Part shown: one piece after another, positions 1 to 5,751 of the stretch | Numbering within the stretch: position 1 is the stretch's first letter | Layout of the letters: every line of letters starts with the position of its first letter | From: DATKMG01 sp035541995 | GTDB taxonomy: Bacteria; Acidobacteriota; Terriglobia; Versatilivoradales; Versatilivoraceae | NCBI GenBank assembly: GCA_035541995.1 | Contig: DATKMG010000607.1 | Location: forward strand, 1 to 10,196 | Length of the DNA stretch: 10,196 nt | Reading direction: 5' to 3' | Notes under the pieces: generated by a model | Seen by the model: the letters and a program-made list of their open reading frames with translations, nothing else | Database searches by the model: none | What the model was told of the DNA's origin: nothing | Program-made: the position numbers and the translations under genes

Positions 1-2225
1 AGATGGACATCATAGTCCGTGATCTGCTCGGCCCTTCTGGCCAGGTGGATGCCCAGCTTTAATATAGACAAGACCCTATTCCCCATGGCCGTGATCCCGC
101 GGGTTGGAAGGGGCTTCCTGTAGCCCTGTCGACTCAATTCAAGCACCCGTGCCTTTGCATCCGCCAGCAGGCGATCCCTGTTCATAGTTATACCGTCGGT
201 GTCCCGCAGGAAACCAAGATTCCTGGCCTCAACCGCACAAGCCGACGTCTTTGCGGTGGCAATATTTTCAAAAGTCGATCGAAGATGAGAAACATAGTCA
301 GGCGTAGGACGATTGTGGGTTTTAGCCTGGGTACGCAAGAGCATTTCCTTTATCCCGCCGGCAGCTGGGATAAGACCGACGCCCAGCTCCACCAACCCCA
401 TGTAAGTTTCAGAATGAGCCTGCAGACAACAGGCATGTAGTGCAATTTCGCACCCTCCCCCTAGAGTCAAGCCAAAGGGTGCGACCACCACAGCACAGGG
501 AGAATACTTGATCTTCATGTTGACCCGCTGAAAATTGCGGATCATTTGGTCAATCCCTTGCCAGTTCTTGTCTTGCGCGAGTTTGAGAATGAATTGGAGG
601 TTTGCCCCCGCCGAGAAGTGCTGCCCCTGATTCCCAATTACAAGTCCCAAAAATGAATCATGTGCGACAGCCAAAGCGTCCTCCATCAATTGCAGGAGAT
701 TGCCGTCTATCGTATTCATTTTGGAATGGAATTCCAGCACTGCTACACCATCTCCCATATCAATCAGGCTGCCTGACCTGTTTTCTCGAATGACCCGCTC
801 ATGTGCCTTCAAATCGCTAATAAAGAGGACTCCAGCATGCGATGGGATGGGGATATGGTGACGCGAGTCCGGAACGAAGTAGCATCTGGTCCCGTCTTGT
901 TTGGTGTAAAACCGCTTTTCCGCCGTTGAAAGGAGCTTTTCGATCAGAGTAGGAAGCATGCCCCTCTCTTGACGGATTCTGTCAGCCACCGTGTTCACGC
1001 CGAGAGCGTCCCATATTTCAAATGGACCGAGCTCCCAGTTAAACCCCCACTTCAGGACATTATCAACGTCTACAATGCTGTCAGAAACCTCGGGAATTCG
1101 ATTGGCAGTGTAAACTAGGGTCCGGCTCAGAGATTTCCAAACGAATTCCCCGACCTTATCGGGACGGTTGATCAGGAACCTCAGCCGTTCTTCCAAAATC
1201 GGGAAGGACCTGGCTTCATCGAGTGAGGGGAAGTGAGTTTCGCGACGAGGTCCATATTCGAGTGTGCATGGATCCAGTGTAAGGATTCCTTGGGTCTTTA
1301 GCTTCTTGTAGAAGCCCTGGTGAGTCTTGTCGCCCAGCCACTTCTTTTCGACGAGTACCTTTACCAGAGCGGGAACCCTGAAGGCTTCCCTCTGCTCATC
1401 GTTGCTGACGCTTTCGTAAATGTTGTGGACAATATAGGCGTAAGTGTCTAACCCAATTATGTCCAAAGTTCGAAAGGTCGCACTCTTGGGCCGCCCCAAG
1501 ATAGGGCCTGTTAGTTGGTCGATCTCATCGATTCCAAGGCCACACTCGCTCATCAATTGGAAAACGGTCTGGATGGCAAAGGTCCCAATGCGGTTGGCAA
1601 TGAAGTAAGGAGTGTCCTTTGCCGACACGATCCCCTTCCCTAATTGCCGGTCGCAGATTTCAGCGACCTTTTCAAACACTTCGGGTAGCGTCTCTTCGGC
1701 TTGAACACTCTCCACGAGCTTCATGTAACGAGGGGGATTGAAGAAGTGAATTCCCAGAAAATGGCGGCGAAAATCCTCACTTAGCCCCGATGCCAGCTTT
1801 CTAATTGGGATCCCGGAAGTATTGGAGCTGACAATGGTCCCCGGTGACCGCAGGCTGTCGATTCTTTCGAGAAGGACTCTTTTGAGCTGGTAATCTTCTG
1901 TGATTGCCTCGATGATCCAATCTGCTTCGGTAAACCATCTGAAGTTATCTTCCAGATTCCCCAGCCGAATATCTTCCGCATATTCTGGAAGAAATAAAGC
2001 CGGGGGCTTTGTATTCCTGGCTCTCTCCAAGCCACCCTTTACAATTCGGTTGCGAACTACAGGCGAACGGAGATCCAATCCCTGACGGATCTCCCCAGTG
2101 TCGAGCTCTTGAGGAACGATATCCAGGAGTGTGACCGAAAACCGGGCATTGGCGAAATGGGCCGCGATGGCTGCCCCCATGACTCCAGTCCCGACCACAA
2201 CAACATTTTCAATGTCTCTTTTCAT
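1..2225 (-). CDS. fadN: Fused 3-hydroxyacyl-CoA dehydrogenase / enoyl-CoA hydratase, FadN type (3' end outside window)
   Basis: This is a beta-oxidation multienzyme: it hydrates trans-2-enoyl-CoA and then oxidises L-3-hydroxyacyl-CoA with NAD. The frame is open for 741 codons from ATG at 2225 to the left edge without a stop. FadN of Bacillus is near 790 residues, so roughly 50 are probably missing. The dehydrogenase domain comes first: the NAD loop GTGVMG is at residues 12-17, an acidic residue (D35) follows strand 2, SSNTS is at 133-137, and the catalytic pair is H160 (in HFFNP) and E172. The crotonase domain is C-terminal, the reverse of FadB. Its oxyanion region GGGCE carries E593, and E613 lies 20 residues later in VELGVG, matching the spacing of the two catalytic glutamates of crotonase. 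Both activities therefore look intact. The start follows the stop of the ligase gene directly (TGAATG) with no good ribosome site, which suggests translational coupling. Thiolase and acyl-CoA dehydrogenase genes often follow fadN, but that lies outside this window. Confidence 0.93.
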   Translation of the reverse strand, partial: MKRDIENVVVVGTGVMGAAIAAHFANARFSVTLLDIVPQELDTGEIRQGLDLRSPVVRNRIVKGGLERARNTKPPALFLPEYAEDIRLGNLEDNFRWFTEADWIIEAITEDYQLKRVLLERIDSLRSPGTIVSSNTSGIPIRKLASGLSEDFRRHFLGIHFFNPPRYMKLVESVQAEETLPEVFEKVAEICDRQLGKGIVSAKDTPYFIANRIGTFAIQTVFQLMSECGLGIDEIDQLTGPILGRPKSATFRTLDIIGLDTYAYIVHNIYESVSNDEQREAFRVPALVKVLVEKKWLGDKTHQGFYKKLKTQGILTLDPCTLEYGPRRETHFPSLDEARSFPILEERLRFLINRPDKVGEFVWKSLSRTLVYTANRIPEVSDSIVDVDNVLKWGFNWELGPFEIWDALGVNTVADRIRQERGMLPTLIEKLLSTAEKRFYTKQDGTRCYFVPDSRHHIPIPSHAGVLFISDLKAHERVIRENRSGSLIDMGDGVAVLEFHSKMNTIDGNLLQLMEDALAVAHDSFLGLVIGNQGQHFSAGANLQFILKLAQDKNWQGIDQMIRNFQRVNMKIKYSPCAVVVAPFGLTLGGGCEIALHACCLQAHSETYMGLVELGVGLIPAAGGIKEMLLRTQAKTHNRPTPDYVSHLRSTFENIATAKTSACAVEARNLGFLRDTDGITMNRDRLLADAKARVLELSRQGYRKPLPTRGITAMGNRVLSILKLGIHLARRAEQITDYDVH

Positions 2226-4028
2226 TCAGGCAGGCTGGTATACAGGTGCGTATAGCTCTTCAATCAGATCCCGGTACTTGGTCTCAACTACCCGACGACG
2301 CACTTTCAAACTCGGAGTCAATTCTCCCTCATCAATGGTGAAATCCTTTTCCAGCAGCGCGATTTTTCTCACTTGCTCAAAATGAGCAAAATTCGACAAG
2401 TGAGATTCTATTTGTCCAAGTAAGAATTGATTGATTTCAGGTTTCTTCAAAAGCTCTGCATAGTTCCGGAATACTAATCTCTTCTCTCGAGCGTATTCGA
2501 TGAGTCTCTCCTGGTTTGGGACGACCAAGGCAGATAGATATGGGCGTCTGTCGCCAATCGTGACGACGTTGAGCAAGTAGGCACATTTCTTCAGCACCCC
2601 TTCAATCTTCTGTGGAGCCACATTTTTGCCGCTGGCCGTGACGATAAGGTCCTTCTTGCGATCAGTGACGTGAAGAAATCCATCTTCGTCGAGGAAACCA
2701 ATATCCCCGGTGCGAAACCAATCGCCTTTGAAGGCCTCTTTTGTTTCCTCTTCCATGCGGTAGTAGCCCATCATCACAGAAGGACTCCGAGTCAAGATCT
2801 CCCCGTCCTCCGAAAACGCAACTTCAACTCCATCAATGGGCTTGCCAACACTCCCGAATTTGAACTGCTTGGGTTGATTAACTGCGATAACCGGAGAGGT
2901 CTCAGTCAACCCGTAGCCTTCGAAGATTAAAACTCCCAGGCCATGGAAGAACTCGGCTAGTTCCACGTCGAGTGGAGCTCCACCTGAAATGAAGAAGCGC
3001 AGGCGACCGCCTAGTTTAGCCGCCAGCTTCGAGAAGACTAGCCAGGAAGCTATACGATGTTTGAGTGAGAGACTCCAGCCCACCCGCTTGGAGGCTAGAG
3101 TTTGGCAGCTGTATTTCCTGCCAATACCAATAGCCCACCGCATTAACCGTCGCTTCATCGGGGGACTGGAGTCAATCGTGTCCATCAACCGTAAATACAT
3201 CTTCTCAAAGAGTCTCGGAACACTGGGGACGATTGTTGGCCTTACTTCCAGCATATTCTGAGGGACAGCCTCAGCGTTCTCTGCATAGGCAATTGTCGCT
3301 CCACAATAGATCATCAGGTAATCAGCCATTCTCTCAAAGATATGGCAAAGCGGCAGGAAGGTGAGAACCACATCACTTGAATTGATGTCGAAGATCTTTG
3401 CGCAAAACAATACATTGGAGACAATATTTGCGTGCGAAAGCATCACCCCTTTGGGAATACCAGTAGTTCCGGATGTGTAGATGATGCTGGCCAAATCTTC
3501 AGGCTCTACCCTCTCGGAGATCTCTTCGTAAAGTAAAGGATTACGCTGTAACAAAACCCGCCCCAAATCGATCAAATTGCAGAGTTTGATTACGTCTGGA
3601 CTCGTGACTGGGACTTCGTCCAGCAGCACAATTTTCTCCAGGCTGGGGAGAGCTTTTCGAATCTGCCGAATCTTCTCCAGCTGGGCGAGAGTCGAAACAA
3701 AAATCAAACGAATCCCCGCATGTTGAGCCAGATACTCAATCTGACCAGAGGGCAAGCTCGGATAGATTGGAACATTGACCGCACCGTTGGCCAGGATTCC
3801 CAAATCGGCCACTGTCCATTCCGGGCGATTCTCAGAGAGTATGCCGATCCGATCACCCTTCCGGATTCCTAATTCGGTCAGACCAGCTGCGGTCTGCATG
3901 ACCATATTATGGAATTCCTTTGAAGGAATACTCTCATAAAGCCCATTGCGCTTAAACATCAACGCATTGGGCTTGTCATTATGGCACACGCCAGAACGGA
4001 AGATGTCAATGATGGATTGGCCGTGCAT
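2226..4028 (-). CDS. Long-chain fatty acid--CoA ligase (AMP-forming)
   Basis: This 600-residue enzyme of the ANL superfamily (long-chain acyl-CoA synthetase branch, COG1022 type) activates free fatty acids with ATP and CoA via an acyl-adenylate. The phosphate-binding loop YTSGTTGIPKG is at residues 184-194. The core motif YGLTETSP is at 372-379, and the adenylate-binding TGD is at 440-442. The hinge and C-terminal signature, with VTDRKKD at 454-460 followed by the SGKNVAP stretch near 467, is also present. Length is normal for the long-chain family. No signal peptide or obvious membrane segment is seen, so a cytosolic or peripheral membrane protein is expected. The ATG at 4028 is preceded by AGGGG with a 4-nt spacer. 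It is the first gene of an operon with the FadN-type gene, which would take its acyl-CoA product after dehydrogenation. Chain-length preference cannot be read from sequence; FadD or Lcf names would be guesses. Confidence 0.93.
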   Translation of the reverse strand: MHGQSIIDIFRSGVCHNDKPNALMFKRNGLYESIPSKEFHNMVMQTAAGLTELGIRKGDRIGILSENRPEWTVADLGILANGAVNVPIYPSLPSGQIEYLAQHAGIRLIFVSTLAQLEKIRQIRKALPSLEKIVLLDEVPVTSPDVIKLCNLIDLGRVLLQRNPLLYEEISERVEPEDLASIIYTSGTTGIPKGVMLSHANIVSNVLFCAKIFDINSSDVVLTFLPLCHIFERMADYLMIYCGATIAYAENAEAVPQNMLEVRPTIVPSVPRLFEKMYLRLMDTIDSSPPMKRRLMRWAIGIGRKYSCQTLASKRVGWSLSLKHRIASWLVFSKLAAKLGGRLRFFISGGAPLDVELAEFFHGLGVLIFEGYGLTETSPVIAVNQPKQFKFGSVGKPIDGVEVAFSEDGEILTRSPSVMMGYYRMEEETKEAFKGDWFRTGDIGFLDEDGFLHVTDRKKDLIVTASGKNVAPQKIEGVLKKCAYLLNVVTIGDRRPYLSALVVPNQERLIEYAREKRLVFRNYAELLKKPEINQFLLGQIESHLSNFAHFEQVRKIALLEKDFTIDEGELTPSLKVRRRVVETKYRDLIEELYAPVYQPA

Positions 4029-4100
4029 TTCGCCCCTGAAACAAATTCGATTATTCGTCGAGACAGACCATGGCCAAGACCGAATTCAGTGAAATCACAC

Positions 4101-4110
4101 GCACTTGTGC
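4101..4110. promoter_or_regulatory. Perfect 10-bp palindrome near the ligase operon start, possible operator
   Basis: GCACTTGTGC is a perfect inverted repeat (4-bp arms with a self-complementary position pattern around TT). It lies a few bases downstream of the predicted transcription start of the ligase-fadN operon, where a repressor would block initiation or early elongation. Fatty-acid operons are commonly repressed by TetR or GntR family proteins, but this site does not match a FadR or FabR consensus that I know. It could be chance, since arms this short are common. Confidence 0.2.
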
Positions 4111-4123
4111 CCGCGTGGAAACC

Positions 4124-4151
4124 AAGATAGCATAATTCACCTTATTCTCAA
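4124..4151 (-). promoter_or_regulatory. Candidate sigma70 promoter for the ligase-fadN operon
   Basis: On the minus strand, TTGAGA (4151-4146, 5 of 6 to consensus) and TATCTT (4129-4124, 4 of 6) are separated by 16 bp. The predicted start is near 4117, leaving a leader of about 90 nt before the ligase ATG. It is the best -35/-10 pair I could find upstream of this operon, but it was chosen by eye only. Confidence 0.45.
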
Positions 4152-4199
4152 ACCCCGCATCTGGCATTTTTATCAAGCAATTCTGGCGATCAAGGGCAA

Positions 4200-4560
4200 C
4201 TCCAAGTGCACCAGCGGACGGGGTGCCCTAGTCCTGTGATACTGATGAAAGTGCCCCATGACCTCTTCAAGTTCACCACCGTGTATGAAAATAGCGGTCA
4301 TGGGGGTAGCGTGGGAGCCAATCTCCGGGCGGCGATCAGTTTGAACCGGGCTGCCGCCGCGACGGAGCGCGGCGGCCACCTTGATGCCTGCATTTTCAGA
4401 AAAGCCTCTCATGCCCCTTGCAGGTGCGCCACGGAACATGAAGATGTCAAGGTGGGAGGCGCGCGTCTGACCGCCGTCACGCACGCGGCGACGTCATCGG
4501 CCAAAGCAGAATCGCCGCTCGGGATCGGCTCCCATATGAAGACGGTATTCTCAAGAAAGC
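4200..4560. other. GC-rich patch with open frames on both strands; possible decayed gene
   Basis: This is visibly richer in GC than the AT-rich DNA that follows it. Long frames are open on both strands: minus 4173-4484 (103 codons from GTG) and plus 4206-4586 (126 codons). Neither has a ribosome site at its start and neither gives a protein I recognise with confidence. On the minus strand, two pieces vaguely recall the MTH1187-type thiamine-binding family. One is in the upstream frame around 4500-4535 (IPSGDSALADDVAAC); the other is in the main frame around 4230-4290 (ATPM..GELEEVMGHFHQ). They are in different frames and separated by unrelated sequence, so if the resemblance is real this is a frameshifted remnant. 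I do not call a functional gene here. Confidence 0.3.
4353..4376. repeat. Strong GC hairpin (9-bp perfect stem, 6-nt loop)
   Basis: GCCGCCGCG (4353-4361) and CGCGGCGGC (4368-4376) are exact reverse complements around the loop ACGGAG. All nine pairs are G-C. No run of T follows on either strand, so this is not a classical intrinsic terminator. It sits inside the GC-rich patch and may be a structural element or a by-product of alanine/arginine codon composition. Confidence 0.6.
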
Positions 4561-4567
4561 TCGTTCA

Positions 4568-4592
4568 TTCAAACCCAATTCTCTAGTTTGAA
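4568..4592. repeat. 7-bp inverted repeat at the edge of the GC-rich patch
   Basis: TTCAAAC (4568-4574) and GTTTGAA (4586-4592) are perfect inverted copies with an 11-nt loop. It marks the switch from GC-rich to AT-rich sequence. No T-run follows on either side. Confidence 0.4.
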
Positions 4593-4714
4593 GGAGCAAA
4601 GCACGCCTCTACTAGTTCTTGAAGTTATTCTTGTAAAATATTGTCAATAAATGGCTTAGTATTGTTAGATTTTCTGCTATCCACGAGAATTTTCAGAAGT
4701 GCAGATAAATTATC

Positions 4715-4757
4715 AAGGTTTTTTTGGTGGAGGCATCAAACCTTTTTGGCAAAAAAG
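4715..4757. repeat. Two overlapping AT-rich inverted repeats upstream of the DksA-like gene
   Basis: AAGGTTT (4715-4721) pairs with AAACCTT (4738-4744) over a 16-nt loop and is followed by three more T. CTTTTT (4742-4747) pairs with AAAAAG (4752-4757) over a 4-nt loop. The two stems share bases and exclude each other. TTTTTGG also occurs twice as a direct repeat (4721-4727 and 4743-4749). They lie 60-100 bp upstream of the predicted promoter of the DksA-like gene, so they would not be in its mRNA unless transcription starts further upstream. The AT-rich stretch 4561-4817 otherwise holds nothing I can name. Confidence 0.35.
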
Positions 4758-4817
4758 TTATCCATTGGAGAAGAACATCCGATCAAAAGTTGGATTCGTG
4801 TCAGAACTCACAGACTT

Positions 4818-4846
4818 TTGACTCGGGGCATGTCGAATATTAGAAA
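4818..4846 (+). promoter_or_regulatory. Candidate sigma70 promoter for the DksA-like gene
   Basis: TTGACT (4818-4823, 5 of 6) and TAGAAA (4841-4846, 4 of 6) are spaced by exactly 17 bp. The predicted start is near 4853, giving a leader of about 30 nt that contains the GAGGAGG ribosome site. The position fits the gene well. Confidence 0.5.
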
Positions 4847-4882
4847 TGGAGATGGCCCAATTCAGTGGACGAGGAGGCCAAT

Positions 4883-5239
4883 ATGAGAAAAACCAAACAG
4901 GAGCTCTTCAGGAGTGTCTTAGTCAATAAACTCAGAGAATTACACTCAGCCATTGAGGAGAAGAGAGTTGACGGGATCAAGGACTTCGAAGAGCCAGAAC
5001 CCGATGTCTACGATCTTTGTGTGCAATCCTATTCAAAAGAGCAGCTTTATTCGCTCTGTGAAAGGGATCGACAGTTGCTGACCATGGTCAAGGATGCCTT
5101 GATGAAAATGACACATGATTCTTATGGCCTGTGCGAAGAGTGTGAAGAGGTCATCAACGAGAAGCGATTGGAAGCTTTACCGTGGGTCAAGTTGTGCATC
5201 AACTGCCAATACAAAAGGGAACAGGAGATCGCCGCATAA
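4883..5239 (+). CDS. DksA/TraR-family C4 zinc-finger protein, short form
   Basis: Proteins of this family bind the secondary channel of RNA polymerase and tune initiation, often together with ppGpp. The 118-residue product has a charged helical region at about 5-35, a second helix at about 52-77, and a C4 zinc finger: C84xxC87, 17 residues, C105xxC108. That is the same Cys spacing as E. coli DksA. An acidic pair D41-V-Y-D44 sits 40 residues before the first Cys, exactly as D71xxD74 does at the coiled-coil tip of E. coli DksA; the alanine of that motif is a cysteine here (C46). The N-terminus is about 30 residues shorter than E. coli DksA. The ATG at 4883 is chosen because GAGGAGG (4871-4877) lies 5 nt upstream; an in-frame GTG at 4865 would put that site inside the gene. 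It is monocistronic. I see no clear terminator in the 89 bp before the convergent gene. A true DksA function, as opposed to another role within the family, is not proven. Confidence 0.88.
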   Translation: MRKTKQELFRSVLVNKLRELHSAIEEKRVDGIKDFEEPEPDVYDLCVQSYSKEQLYSLCERDRQLLTMVKDALMKMTHDSYGLCEECEEVINEKRLEALPWVKLCINCQYKREQEIAA

Positions 5240-5328
5240 GTGCTCCGTCGTGCCCATGAGGGGTCTGAGAAGGCTTTTCTTCCCTTTGTCTTTCAGGAAG
5301 CCCCGGGCCCCTATTACTTAGAGCCTGT

Positions 5329-5505
5329 TCAAGGTCGCTGTATCGGGACTTCATCGCACCGCAAATCACACACCTCTCGACAATCCCGACAATAATAATA
5401 GCCGTCTTCGCATAGTCGGACCCACTCGTCTGACTGACACAGCAAACAAAACCGCTCGCAATGGCAATCCGATTCAAATTGGTCGCAGTTGCAGCATCGG
5501 AGCAT
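5329..5505 (-). CDS. Cys-rich 58-residue hypothetical protein, probable metal binder
   Basis: I do not recognise a named family. The product has 12 cysteines in 58 residues: C4, C5, C7, C14, C16, C20, C23, C32, C39, C42, C46 and C50. C20xxC23 with C39xxC42 looks like a zinc-ribbon pair, and C5xC7 with C14xC16 could form a second site. Aromatic and acidic residues fill the gaps (GYYYCRDC at 35-42). No signal peptide is present, so disulfides in the periplasm are less likely than zinc or Fe-S binding in the cytosol. The ATG at 5505 is preferred because GAGGA lies 4-5 nt upstream; a TTG at 5532 would give 67 residues but has no ribosome site. The gene converges with the DksA-like gene and lies about 23 bp downstream of the possible 51-residue ORF, so the two may be co-transcribed. 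The even cysteine pattern and the ribosome site argue against a chance ORF. Confidence 0.6.
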   Translation of the reverse strand: MLRCCNCDQFESDCHCERFCLLCQSDEWVRLCEDGYYYCRDCREVCDLRCDEVPIQRP

Positions 5506-5528
5506 AAGATCCTCGATTGGGAAAGCAA

Positions 5529-5684
5529 TCAATCCCGTAGAAATTGATCGACAAATTCCCTTCGTTCCATCTCAAAAACATCAGTCCGCCTCGCAAGTCG
5601 AACCAACTCTGCTGGAGAAACCGAAACCTTTGCAGGTAATCGCAGCCTCGTGTACTCGAAGCGGTTGAGCCTGCCGCTTGACAC
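5529..5684 (-). CDS. Possible 51-residue hypothetical protein upstream of the Cys-rich gene
   Basis: From GTG at 5684 to TGA at 5529-5531 the minus strand reads a 51-residue product starting MSSGRLNRFEYTRLRLP and ending FVDQFLRD. The second half looks like a natural charged helix (SPAELVRLARRTDVFE), with Arg and Glu/Asp in regular spacing. No family is recognised. The start is weak: only a distant AGG precedes the GTG, and an upstream in-frame TAA (just before 5699) limits the length. The stop lies 23 bp before the ATG of the Cys-rich gene, so the two could form a small operon transcribed away from gcvT. The ORF overlaps the candidate gcvT promoter on the other strand. The call rests on protein-like composition and gene arrangement only, and it could be chance. 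Confidence 0.35.
   Translation of the reverse strand: MSSGRLNRFEYTRLRLPAKVSVSPAELVRLARRTDVFEMERREFVDQFLRD
5659..5679. repeat. 6-bp inverted repeat overlapping the gcv -35 region
   Basis: AAGCGG (5659-5664) and CCGCTT (5674-5679) are exact inverted copies over a 9-nt loop, and the right arm runs into the TTGACA box. It could be an operator next to the -35 element, but arms of this length also arise by chance. Confidence 0.25.
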
Positions 5685-5706
5685 CCATTGGAGCCTATGT
5701 TAGTTT
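5678..5706 (+). promoter_or_regulatory. Candidate sigma70 promoter for the gcv operon
   Basis: A perfect TTGACA (5678-5683) is followed after 17 bp by TAGTTT (5701-5706), which keeps the three most conserved -10 positions (T1, A2, T6). Transcription would start near 5713, about 40 nt before the gcvT ATG. An alternative -35, TTGACG at 5716-5721, would give an almost leaderless mRNA and is less likely. Confidence 0.45.
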
Positions 5707-5746
5707 GCCTTCGACTTGACGGTTCGAGGCTTCCAGTAGAACTACT
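5707..5746 (+). promoter_or_regulatory. Leader of gcvT with an imperfect hairpin and a short palindrome
   Basis: GCCTTCGA (5707-5714) pairs with TCGAGGC (5724-5730) with one bulged T, around a loop of about 9 nt. Immediately after it, AGTAG-AA-CTACT (5735-5746) is a perfect palindrome ending 5 nt before the ATG. No Shine-Dalgarno sequence is visible before gcvT, and these structures occupy the place where one would be. They could affect ribosome access or bind a regulator. The mechanism is unknown. Confidence 0.3.
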
Positions 5747-5751
5747 CGCTT

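Noticed and set aside
4065..4139. Very short peptides on either strand (plus 21 codons from ATG at 4068, minus 38 codons) in the ligase promoter region
   Set aside because: No ribosome sites, and both overlap the candidate promoter and operator; nothing beyond chance supports translation.
4206..4586. 126-codon plus-strand ORF in the GC-rich patch as a functional gene
   Set aside because: No Shine-Dalgarno sequence, no recognisable motif, and it overlaps an equally open frame on the other strand; open length is explained by GC-rich composition.
4865..4882. GTG start at 4865 for the DksA-like gene
   Set aside because: It has no ribosome site of its own and would place the excellent GAGGAGG site inside the coding sequence. 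ATG at 4883 is preferred.
4641..4886. 81-codon plus-strand ORF overlapping the DksA start
   Set aside because: It starts with TTG without a ribosome site, overlaps the predicted promoter and the start of a real gene, and its product resembles nothing known to me.
5240..5328. Bidirectional terminator between the convergent DksA-like and Cys-rich genes
   Set aside because: Only weak 5-bp pairings such as CTTCC/GGAAG are visible, and no strong stem with a T-run on either strand.
5506..5532. TTG start at 5532 for the Cys-rich protein (67 residues)
   Set aside because: The TTG overlaps the stop of the upstream ORF, which could allow coupling, but it lacks a ribosome site. The ATG at 5505 has GAGGA at proper spacing.
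5605..5641. Complete glycine riboswitch upstream of gcvT
   Set aside because: Short motifs match in order, but only 7 nt separate ACCGAA from CAGGTAA, so the helices of the aptamer cannot form. Kept only as a lead.
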